Positions 55,850 to 64,000 of a stretch of 64,000 nt of DNA are shown piece after piece. Source of the stretch: Odiellus spinosus (lineage: Eukaryota; Arthropoda; Arachnida; Opiliones; Phalangiidae); contig OY987237.1 in the NCBI GenBank assembly GCA_963920705.1, positions 7,284,601-7,348,600 on the forward strand, written 5' to 3'. The position numbers and the translations under genes are program-made. Under the pieces are notes generated by a model. It saw nothing but the letters and a program-made list of their open reading frames with translations. It did no database searches and was not told the origin of the DNA. Each line of letters starts with the position of its first letter. Positions within the stretch are counted from its first letter, which is position 1.

Positions 55850-56341
55850 ATTTAATTAATTGGACAAAATCTACTAAATTCTTTGATTAAAAATATACCA
55901 TTTTCATTCGAGTTAACTTATTCGAAGATAAAGTAAAAACATAATCCATATCCGTTTTTATCCAAAAATGGTCTTATCTTAGAATATTATTCGCGTTATA
56001 CGTTTGAATAAAAAAATTCAATCTATTTTCCTGAAAAATAATGAATAAAAAGATGATTTAAAATCTTAGTTTCATTGTTTTATGTATATTCTTCAAATTG
56101 ATTGTCAATTTGAAATATTTTTCTTATATTTTAGACTAATTCTGGAAACGTGAATTTTCTTATCCATCGTTATACGTTTGAATACGACTAATTTGAAGAT
56201 AGATAAAGCGGCGAAGGCTTATCTTCGGGTAAATCTTATACATTTAACAATTATACAAATTTAGTTACAATTTATCCGAAAATAAAATATCTGAAAATAT
56301 ACGAATAACCGAATATAATGGATATCCGATTCCGAGCTCTA
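55850..56341. mobile_element. TA-flanked element with GAGCTCGGAA ends, right part
   Basis: The right end ATATCCGATTCCGAGCTC is followed by TA (56340-56341) and matches the right end at 21313-21322. Upstream, GTATAATTTAATTAATTGGA and the repeated words TTCGAAGATA, TTATCCG and ATACGTTTGAATA fit an AT-rich interior. The left border is uncertain. Confidence 0.5.
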
Positions 56342-56791
56342 GTGTCTACTCAAATTAATTGTTATCCCATATCTCTTAAATCTCTGATTTATTTTATTTT
56401 TTCTTTCTAAACAACTTATTTCAAACCGAAGAATACCAGCTATCAGTAACACGACACTAAAATAATCTTAGGGTAAAACAAAATTTTCGAAAAGGCGTCG
56501 ATAATTTTCCAAACCACAACAACATTCATCAGTCAAAAGTAGCTGTCTCTCAAAAACTAAAAGTATAGTTTCAAATGAATATAGATCACCTTTTAATGAG
56601 GGACTTCTAACTTAGCGCGAGGAAGTGGTAGTACTAAAACCACCGAGATTTATACGGACCTAAACCTAAAAGTGCTAATTTTCCAACACCCCTGGATCAT
56701 GCTCGAGTAGTTTCGAACACATTTCTTTACGAGGATATACAGCTGCTGCTTAAATAAATTATATCTCCTAAAGGAATACACTCGTGGAAAA
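56342..56791. other. Intergenic DNA, no gene seen
   Basis: The minus frame 56650-56832 has no motif. Nothing is recognised. Confidence 0.45.
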
Positions 56792-56904
56792 TAGAGCTCA
56801 GCATCGGATAATGAATAACTTCTGAAATCCATTGATAACTAGGGTTTTTTCCAGATATTTTAATCTCGGATAAATTGTTCAAGTTAATATAAAACCACAA
56901 ATTA
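56792..56904 (+). mobile_element. TA-flanked element with GAGCTCGGAA ends, left part
   Basis: TA then GAGCTCAGCATCGGATAATG (from 56794), then TTTTAATCTCGGATAAATTG and ATATAAAACCACAAATTATG, matching 20927-21020 in order. The match ends where repeat K starts. Confidence 0.65.
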
Positions 56905-57081
56905 TGTAGAGACAAACTAGGCGGTAACCCCTCCCCTCGCGCTTCGAGACTCGACGCGTTTCCCATAGCAACGGGTGTAATACGTGGATAGGTACGATAG
57001 CGAGAGATAGAGCGAGGAGCAGGCGCGCCATCTATTGTGATAACTCATCATTATATTTGTACCCCAATGGCCGTAGCCCCT
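56905..57081 (-). repeat. Dispersed repeat K, copy 2
   Basis: Reverse complement of the 1409 and 62703 copies: AAACTAGGCGGTAACCCC at its left, CCCCAATGGCCGTAGCCCC at its right. It lies against a truncated GAGCTCGG element, so it may have inserted there. The three short minus frames here (56727-57099) just translate the repeat. Confidence 0.75.
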
Positions 57082-57505
57082 GGATGTTGAATTCGTCAAA
57101 TTGTATCATTGTATTATTCGGTTTCGTCCTATCGCCGAGCTGTTTGGGTATATCCTGTTGAATGCGTGTATATTAAATTAGAAGTGTCCTACCGCTTCAG
57201 TTTTTTTTAAAGTAGCAAATTCAATCTAGTTCTATGTATTCTTTTTTTGCCGTAGGCCTCGCAAACACCAAAATAATATAGCTTAGATTAATGGCAAACC
57301 TATCGCGTGCTTAACTAAACCCGTCAACCGCGTGGAAATTAAAAAAAAAAAAAAAAAAATAGATACCTTAAATATATATATTTTTTTGGAAATTAAAGAC
57401 TTACCTATCATTCTTAGTCGTAAATGCCGAGCGCGCCAGCGAAGGTACATATACTCGCAACCAGAAGTAATTTGTATGATATAAGTGTGAGTTAACTTAA
57501 AATGA
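57082..57505. other. Intergenic DNA with poly-A run
   Basis: A run near 57341-57358. No gene is seen. Confidence 0.45.
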
Positions 57506-58550
57506 GGACTCGTACACGAACTGGAAAACCTGGAAAATTCAGGGAATTTTGAAATTAACCAAAATGGTCAGATAAAAGTCATAGAATTTTAATATTGACC
57601 CTAAAGGTCAGGGAAATGTCAGTGAATTTAAAGGTCAGGGAAATGTCAGTGAATTTAAAGGTCAGGGAAATGTCAGTGAATTTAAAGGTCAGGGAAATGT
57701 CAGTGAATTTAAAGGTCAGGGAAATGTCAGTGAATTTAAAGGTCAGGGAAATGTCAGTGAATTTAAAGGTCAGGGAAATGTCAGTGAATTTAAAGGTCAG
57801 GGAAATGTCAGGGAATTTGGAAATTGGCCCAGAAACTCAGGGAAAAGTCTGGGAATTTGGAAATTGGCCCCAAAAGGTCAGGGAATTTTGAAATTGGCCC
57901 CAAAAGGTTAGGGAAAACTAAGTAAATTTTAATATTGACCCAAAACGTCAGGGAAAAATCCGGGAATTCGGAAAGTGGCCCCAGAAGATCAGGAAAAAGT
58001 CAGGGAATTTGGAAATTGGCCCAGAAGGTCAGGAAAAAGTCAGGGAATTTGGAAATTGGGCCAAACATTAGGGAATTTGAAAATGATCCAAAATGTTCAG
58101 AGAAATTAAATATTTTGGTACGTGTCAAGAAGCTGTTTGATTGGTTGACAAATTAATTGTACCGTAATTATTATAAACTGAAAATTTTTGCCCGAGTGGG
58201 CTGACACTCGCGAACTCAGGTGTACAAAATTTTTTAACTCTTTGCACTATAAAAGCTGAACTCAGGGTTGGAACCAAATGAACTGTCAAAGCGAACTCGG
58301 GTGTACAGCGAATTCAAAAGTGTATGACCCCTCGTTTTTGCCTTAAAGATTAAATGTTTTCAAACTATCCTGACCCTGCTTGATAAACTATGTCAAATAA
58401 AAAGTGATAATTGCCAAGAGCTCATGCACTCGTGTAAGAATAAATTATGAAAACAAAGATTAAAATTGGTCAGGGAAATTGTTTAGAAATTCTCAAGGAA
58501 AACCTGGAAAAGTCAGGAAAATTAATTTCCAAAGTTCTGTACAACCTCTG
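57506..58550. mobile_element. CAGGGTTCG-type (hAT-like) element, long copy with expanded array
   Basis: The left GAGGACTCGTACACGAACTG and right TTCTGTACAACCTCTG are decayed versions of the 33911 ends. The 27-bp array (57600-57810) and several longer GGTCAGGGAAAAGTCAGGGA units lie inside. The tail (AGCTGTTTGATTGG, TTGATAAACTATGTCAAATA, TGCCAAGAGCTC) is colinear with 28000-28260 and 34085-34370. A GAACTCGGGTGTACA insertion near 58215-58310 is unique to this copy. Confidence 0.7.
57600..57810. repeat. 27-bp minisatellite (AAAGGTCAGGGAAATGTCAG)
   Basis: Eight near-identical units of AAAGGTCAGGGAAATGTCAG plus TGAATTT within a hAT-like element, followed by less regular units. A nine-residue repeat frame (LKVREMSVN) results from the 27-bp length. 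Confidence 0.95.
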
Positions 58551-59028
58551 CGCATACTTCCAAACTGTGTTGTATTTTTTTACTTATGATATAATATTGC
58601 GTTCGAATTAACTGTAGGTAGTTCATAGTATAAAATGCTCTCACGAGATTTGGCATGAGATCGCGTTTCCCGCCAAATATTTTTTTTTTTTTTTTTTTCT
58701 CTTTCTATGATTATACTCACTGCTTTTACGTAATGAAGGCGACCCGCAATTGGACTCTTTTTAGATGTGGCGGTTTTTGGAATGGGGAGGTGTTCTACTG
58801 TCAAGAAAGCATCATTTCTAATCTATCACTAGATACTCATTGCATGCTTGCTTTTTTTCTGTCTGTCTTCTGTCCCCCCTTCAACCTGCATTGAATGTCG
58901 CCTCAAGAACATTTTATATCAGGCAGGATGGGACCGAGCCCTAGCTCGAAATTTCAAACGAAAACAGATTATTTTAAAAGTTTCAAATAACTTTTTTTTT
59001 CTTTTTTTATTTTTTTTTACAATTTGGT
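58551..59028. other. Intergenic DNA, no gene supported
   Basis: T run near 58680-58698. Three short frames overlap at 58580-59066 with no motif. Confidence 0.45.
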
Positions 59029-59437
59029 TTAAAGGGATACTATGCCTAGTCTTTAGATTAGGATAATTTGGGACTTTGGGATAGAAATTTACATAATTCT
59101 GGTAAAAATCTCACAAAATTTAGGCCAAAAAAATAAAAATCGCAAAATTTAGCTGAAAAAAAATTTGGCTAAAAAAAATCACAGAATTTAGGCCCAAAAA
59201 ATCAAAGTTTAGGCCAAAATTTAGACCAAAAAATTAGGCTAAAATAAAATCGCAAAATGTAGGCCAAAAAATCACAACATGTAGGCGAAAAATGACAAAT
59301 TTTGGCCGAAAAAAATCACAAAGTTTAGGCCGAAAAAAAAATCACAAACTTTAGGCCAAAAAATCTCTAAATTTATGCGAAAAATAAAAAAATAAAATAA
59401 AATCAGGCCATTAGGATAGGTTGCATGCTCCCTTTAA
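59029..59437. mobile_element. TTAA element, family 5, holding an AGGCCAAAAAAT array
   Basis: GGTTTAAAGGGATACTATGC at the left and GCATGCTCCCTTTAAACC at the right: TTAA at 59029-59032 and 59434-59437 with inverted AGGGA ends over 401 bp. Nearly the whole interior is the array at 59085-59400. Confidence 0.75.
59085..59400. repeat. Diverged minisatellite (TTTAGGCCAAAAAATCACAA)
   Basis: About 13 units of 20-28 bp, AATTTAGGCCAAAAAATCACAA in form, with varying A-run lengths. Confidence 0.8.
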
Positions 59438-60283
59438 ACCACTGCGCATGAACCGGCTTCAAAGATAATCCTTCGTCTATATATTCATTCGAAACAGAAG
59501 CCTTCATAGTATATATATTTAGAATTGTACCAGAAAAATATTTTTTCTGGAAACAGTTATAAAAAGGCCTAGATTACTTCTTTTGAAGTTCAATTTTAAA
59601 TCAGTATAGTTTTAATTTCGCGACCATGAACCATAAAAAAAAAATAAAAAAAAGTTTAACTTTTTTTTTTTTGGATATTGATAAATGCGGTGAAGATTTG
59701 AAATCAGTTTTAAATGTCATCGTGTGTAGATACGTGGCGTTCTAATTTTGTAACAACCCTTTTAAGGTATCCTAAGTTTGAATTCAATGAAAACTGGGAC
59801 TGGTTATTGAGTGAGACTACTTTTTTTTTCGTTTAAAAAAACATTTCGGAAAATCTTTGAATATTAGACTAGTGGAATTTATCAAACGTACCTATATCCT
59901 TTAATCTTTAGTTTAAAGGGAGTTGACTTAAATTCAACTCATTATGTCTCATGAGTCTTTGAATTATTGCTTATTTTATAAACTCATCTGATGTTAGTTA
60001 AATTATACCAAGTTTGAGGTCACCTTTATATACCTTGATTTTAATATAGATATTTTTTTAAATGAAGGACTAACTCTAATTATTTTTAATTAATTAATAT
60101 AGTAATTAACTAGTCTGTGATTAATGAGTTTGAAATATTTCCCCCGAACCCTGGACAAGCCTTACAACATAAATTAATCGGGAGAAATTACTAATTATCA
60201 TAAATAATTTGCAAATCGATCTAATTTGTTAAAATACTACGCATATTTGAAGATGGTATGAAATTGAAATCTCTTAAAGGGAG
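59438..60283. other. Intergenic DNA, no gene supported
   Basis: GTTTAAAGGGAGTTGACTT near 59911 is another orphan TTAA-AGGGA start. No gene is seen. Confidence 0.45.
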
Positions 60284-60600
60284 AATGCAACCTAAGAAGT
60301 ATTTTTGATCGATTCGTTATTGTTTAACTAGCCCTAATCCACTGAGAAAAAAATTTACCAACAAATATTAAACTAGAAATAAATTTAAAACTTACCATCA
60401 AAATAGGCTTAGCGGGATTCATGGAGATCCTGATTTCCTGGCGTTATAAGGTCTAGCGACCAATCGAACACGATTGTAAGTCTCATGGAGATCTCGCCTT
60501 ATCGACGGACCTTTGTTCATTGGTCGCTCGACCTTATACGGAGGCAATTCAGCTGATCTACATGAATCCCGCTAAGCCTAAGTTTTAAATTTATTTATAT
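60284..60600. mobile_element. TTAA foldback MITE, family 1, right terminus lost
   Basis: TTAA at 60284-60287, AGGGAGAATGCAACCTAA, both arms (GGCTTAGCGGGATTCATGGA and CATGAATCCCGCTAAGCC). It stops at AAGTTTTAAATTTATTTATA, without the outer right end. Confidence 0.85.
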
Positions 60601-61210
60601 TTTCCCCCAAAGAGGCATAACTCTCAAGGGCAGCGTTGTAAGATATCAGTTTAATACCCTCTTCTAGAACGTGTTCGATGGATTAACTCTGAACTATTGA
60701 AAAACACCAGAAAACAAACACGTTGAAGTAGCATTATGACAGGGTATTAACTTCACTATATAATGATATTAAACAATTATTAGCTTAAAAGATTGTTTTA
60801 TAGAAATTTTACTAGGTACAGAAAGTAAAAAAATAAAAATCTTAGATATAAGCCGAAAAGTACACTTAATATCCCTCTTCAAGTATTTTTTTTTTTTTTT
60901 TTTGCGGCTAAGTTAATCTTAGAGTTTTAGCCAGAGGGAATATTTTAACAATCTCAACAATAAGTTGAAAATAGCCAGGCACTCTAAGCCTATCTCTTAT
61001 TTAATGTCCATAATCATGGAGAAAATGACCTCGGAAAAAAAAAATCATAGCTTCGATATATTTCATTTAATAGTTTGGTAGATGGTAGAGAAAAAATTTA
61101 AGAGTCCTGAGATCAAGACAGTCATTTTACGACTTGGTTGGTTGTTTGAAGTCGTGTTCATCCTAAGCCTTGGCGTAGATTCAAATCGTTTTCTTGAATC
61201 GAATCGATAT
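60601..61210. other. Intergenic DNA with poly-T run and element debris
   Basis: T run near 60887-60903. At 61180-61210, AAGCCTTGGCGTAGATTCAA and CGAATCGAT suggest a partial extra copy of the neighbouring element. The 108-residue plus frame 61082-61408 runs through that element and is not a gene. Confidence 0.5.
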
Positions 61211-61466
61211 AGCTACGTTCATACTAGGCCTTGGAATCGATTTAACCCTTTTCAAAACGTTTCGCTAGAGTCGTGTGTATGTCTAACCGTCTTTTCTCGA
61301 ATCGATTTGATTCGATTTCTCGAAACTGCTTCGGGAACCAGTTTCGTACCAATTCGATTTCAACAACCGATAGATGAAGCTACAACAAAACGATTCCTGG
61401 CGATTTGAATATAGGTTTGATTTTACCTTTTCAAATCGATTTAGAAATGCTAGTGTGACCGTAGCT
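61211..61466. mobile_element. Element with AGCTACGTTCACACTA ends, copy 3
   Basis: Left AGCTACGTTCATACTAG and right CTAGTGTGACCGTAGCT agree as inverted repeats at 15 of 17 positions. The interior is colinear with 2251-2534. A second partial copy follows (AAACTGCTTCGGGAACCAGT at about 61483), so the locus has a partial tandem duplication or nested insert. Confidence 0.75.
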
Positions 61467-61875
61467 TTTGGAGCACTATTCGAAACTGCTTCGGGAACCA
61501 GTTTCAAATCGATTTGACTTTAGCAACCTAATGCAGATATAATAATAAATCGGCTTACGAAGGTGATCTGATTTCTCAGTTGTATATATGTTATTTAACG
61601 TTTTTGACGTCAATTTGGGGAACCAAAAAATTCAATATAGATTAGGGAATTTTAAAATAGGGTTAAAAGGTCATGAAATTCTAATATTATTCCAAAATAT
61701 TTCCTATAATAATCATATGGAGATAACTTTTTGATTATGTTTGGGTCGAAATATAATCTTGAAACCATAATTATTTGAAAAAACGAAAAGATAAGGATAT
61801 TTTTAATCTTAATCCTTTACGGCGCTCTCCTTGTCCCTCGAGAGACGACGAAGCACCCATAAACTATTCTAGGGA
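61467..61875. other. Intergenic DNA and partial element copy
   Basis: The partial element copy ends near 61525. Beyond it nothing is recognised. Confidence 0.45.
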
Positions 61876-62323
61876 TTAAAGGGAGACTGAAGGAAAAATA
61901 GAAAGCCCTATTTTATAATATATTTTTACTCCTCTTAATTACTCCAAAATTAAAGTTTTAAGTCAGCATTTTACCGACTCCCGACTTATTTAAATCGTCC
62001 ACCATCTTGTTCCATGTAGAAAAGAAGATGAGAGCCAATCATTTTTCTTCGGGAAAGTCTTATGTGTTATAAGAAATGTGGCGCCACCTTTTGGGGCTTG
62101 CCGCTTGTATATATAATATTGGAATATAAAGACGAGATTTGATTGGCTCGTATCCCTTTCTATCCGAGCATGATTAAAAATGAGGGTTCGAAACTTAAAA
62201 GTACAAGGTATTTGAATATTTTAAATACTTCATTTTTTTACTAATTAATATATTTTATGATCTAAGAAAACTAAAAATTAAGTTATCGCGTATTACGCAC
62301 GATTTCCTTCAGTTTCCCTTTAA
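61876..62323. mobile_element. TTAA element, family 2 (AGGGARACTGAAGGAAA ends), copy 2
   Basis: TTAA at 61876-61879 and 62320-62323; left AGGGAGACTGAAGGAAAAAT, right ATTTCCTTCAGTTTCCCT; 440 bp. It is inverted relative to 25709-26166: TGTGGCGCCACCTTTTGGGG and GACGAGATTTGATTGGCTCG match on opposite strands. GGCGCCACCT at 62080-62089 is again CTCF-like. No coding capacity. Confidence 0.9.
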
Positions 62324-62702
62324 ATTTCGAATTTGCTAAACTAAGAAAAAGGGAATCTTACTAACGATAAACTCCTTATTTACAACTAAATTCTAACTCG
62401 ACAATAAACAATTTATTGCGATAATATAAGAATATACGTTGTAAATATCATCCATTCGACGGAATTTGACGCTTCAGACGACACAACTAACCAACTTTTT
62501 CTCTTTGAACAAAACAAAACTTAAGAAATATGAAATTTTTACTGGGATATTATCTAATGTACTGGGATTATCACTTTAGAGATTTTAATCTATTTCGAAA
62601 GGTCAAATCGTAAATTTTTGGAGGTTATCTGTGATGGAATTTTTGATCTTGGGGCAAGTTCGCGAATTTTTTCGACGAATTCAAAATTCCCATATTCTTA
62701 AA
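62324..62702. other. Intergenic DNA, no gene seen
   Basis: GACGAATTCAA near 62675 is shared with the flank of repeat K copy 2, so repeat K may extend slightly left of its stated start. Confidence 0.45.
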
Positions 62703-62893
62703 TGGGCTACGGCCATTGGAGTACAAATATAACGATGAATTATCGCAATAGATGGCGCGCCTGCGCCTAACTCTATCTCTTGCTCTCGTACCTATCTACA
62801 TATTACACCCGTTGGTATGGGAAACGCGTCGAGTCTCGAAACGCGAGGGGAGGGGTTACCGCCTAGTTTGCCTCTCGTCATAGCTTAGCCAAT
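62703..62893 (+). repeat. Dispersed repeat K, copy 3
   Basis: TGGGCTACGGCCATTGGAGT, AATAGATGGCGCGCCTGCGC, AAACGCGTCGAGTCTCGAAA and GGGGTTACCGCCTAGTTTGC match copy 1 in order. TAGCTTAGCCAATCAGAATA after the core also matches copy 1, so the repeat continues to the right of the common core. Confidence 0.75.
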
Positions 62894-63418
62894 CAGAATA
62901 GGATCAGAATGGAAACTAAATTGTAAAATAAATTCCAGTCGTTTTTGGCGCGAAATCAATTTCTTGTCTACTTGTACTGTTTCACCTTCCCTCTTTAATG
63001 ACTAAGCATTAATTTTAAAAATCATAATTTCTTTCCGCGCGTCACCCTTTTTTCGAGTTTCGCGATAGTCTGGTAGACACATTCATTTCCAAAAAGAATT
63101 CCAACTCTCCTAAGCCTAATCTCAAAAACCACCCGTAGATAACCTCAACCAAAAGTAGAAATATCCGAATTATTAGGCTTAGCATCTTCGCGAATTCCGA
63201 TTGAAACGCCTTACTCCCTAACGAAAGGTGAAACGACTAAGATGAAGGGGTCAATTTGAAGTTACAGTTAAGATTAAACTTAAGCCTACTTTCAGCTACA
63301 GGAAGATGTACAGGAAGGCTTAGTTCGATACCTATCGCGATTCAATCGTGTCCGAACTTTGAGGATGGCGCGAGGGATTCTGTCGTCAAACACTCTCTGG
63401 TAGTTTTAATCCGTATCA
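62894..63418. other. Sequence upstream of the exon candidate
   Basis: No repeat is recognised. ATG at 63365 in the context GAGGATGGCG opens a 12-codon frame ending TAG at 63401-63403, which could be an upstream ORF if the next feature is expressed. Confidence 0.3.
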
Positions 63419-63610
63419 ATGATATTCTCGAGTAAGTTGATGGGTAACGAAGATGACCATCTAAGGGTCTTCTACGCTTTCGAGCTAGATTGTAACGTAA
63501 AAGTTCGTGGCGTGGTGCGTGATGGCAAAATCCGAGCTTTAGACGCGAAACAAAAAAATCTCGTAGTGGCAGACGACGTTTCAAGGACGCTTATTATAAG
63601 TAAAGGTTAA
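63419..63610 (+). CDS. Possible coding exon of an unidentified protein
   Basis: I do not recognise it. This 63-codon frame (ATG at 63419 or 63440, stop TAA at 63608-63610) differs from the others. It lies outside any repeat I can see. It is charged and mixed in composition (MGNEDDHLRVFYAFELDCNV at its start) and reads like a beta-rich fragment (KIRALDAKQKNLVVADD). Its base composition is more balanced than the AT-rich surroundings. AAAG followed by GTTAAA near 63604 could be a weak splice donor. The opposite strand is also open (63342-63584), which weakens the case. No promoter is evident. Confidence 0.3.
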   Translation: MIFSSKLMGNEDDHLRVFYAFELDCNVKVRGVVRDGKIRALDAKQKNLVVADDVSRTLIISKG

Positions 63611-64000
63611 AGAGGTAGTGTGTCATGATTGTATTTTAGTTAATTTCTATTGAATTCGGGTTATTTGGTTGAATTCTGTTGGAATTTACCAGTTTAGAAA
63701 ATTTTTTACCAAGCTTGGTTCGAGATCAATTTGGCCAAGGCCCGAAATGAGTCAGCAATTGCGTCTCTACTTAAATAAAATGAAACTGTCCAGATTATTT
63801 GTTTAGGTGAGTCTTATCCTTGAAGGGCCGGCCGCAAACGAGGCTTACTAGTAAAGGTTGGCAGCAAGTTTTAATTCAAAAATAGGATGCGGCCTCTGCG
63901 TGAAAAGCAATTCACTTTAGCCATCTTTCGTGGCTAAGATAGTGTAGATGATGGTTCTACCTGTAGTATCTGGTAGAACGAGACTTGAACCATAAATGGA
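63611..64000. other. Right edge, no further gene seen
   Basis: If the preceding frame is an exon, this would be intron or 3' sequence. ATGGTTCTACCTG near 63951 and CTGGTAGAACGAGA near 63970 form a short inverted pair. Nothing else is supported. Confidence 0.35.

Noticed and set aside
61082-61408. 108-residue plus-strand ORF
   Set aside because: It runs through the terminus and interior of a short inverted-repeat element, and the homologous element at 2251 does not preserve the frame.

Overview
The window looks like AT-rich, gene-poor eukaryotic (metazoan) nuclear DNA. It shows no operons, no bacterial-type coding density, and no ORF that I can assign to a known protein. A 28-bp run of CCTAA/TTAGG at 16362-16389 is the telomere repeat typical of arthropods, so an arthropod with a large, repeat-rich genome is my best guess, not a conclusion. 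Almost every long reading frame lies inside a repeat. The only stretch that reads like a possible exon is 63419-63610, at the right edge, and it is unidentified.

Two kinds of sequence dominate. The first is short non-autonomous DNA transposons (MITE-like). A large group has TTAA at its borders and ends in AGGGA; its main family is about 360 bp with a foldback interior and has nine copies (4215, 7034, 12042, 19995, 29738, 38878, 44354, 46590, 60284). Related families lie at 25705, 39646, 42613, 59029 and 61876. A second TTAA group has ends AGTGAGGCTGTCA (1317, 9062, 10831, 17008 and fragments). A third group of four insertions in three families has long perfect terminal inverted repeats starting CA and exact 7-bp target duplications (29219, 30329, 44983, 50392). 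There are also TA-flanked elements (8092, 20925), elements with ends like AGCTACGTTCAYACTA (2251, 17046, 61211) and CAGGGTTCG-ended hAT-like elements full of GTCAGGGAA repeats (27500, 29949, 33906, 42880, 57506).

The second kind is minisatellite arrays with 22 to 39 bp units, spread across the window: 3335, 4438, 5585, 13285, 18120, 18996, 23724, 32010, 35340, 36750, 41050, 43035, 47453, 49991, 51520, 54127, 57600 and 59085. The 47453-48596 array is 52 perfect 22-bp copies, so it must be very young or recently homogenised. Several arrays lie inside transposons and grew from transposon sequence.

Left to right: 1-12 kb holds mixed elements, early arrays and a 607-bp tandem duplication; 12-26 kb holds foldback elements, the 30-bp and 27-bp arrays and the telomere-like run; 26-35 kb holds hAT-like and 7-bp-duplication elements, one nested in another; 35-56 kb is mostly arrays separated by elements; 56-64 kb is elements again, ending in the exon candidate. 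No transposase gene is visible, so all elements here would depend on enzymes encoded elsewhere. No proteins were identified, so nothing can be said about pathways.
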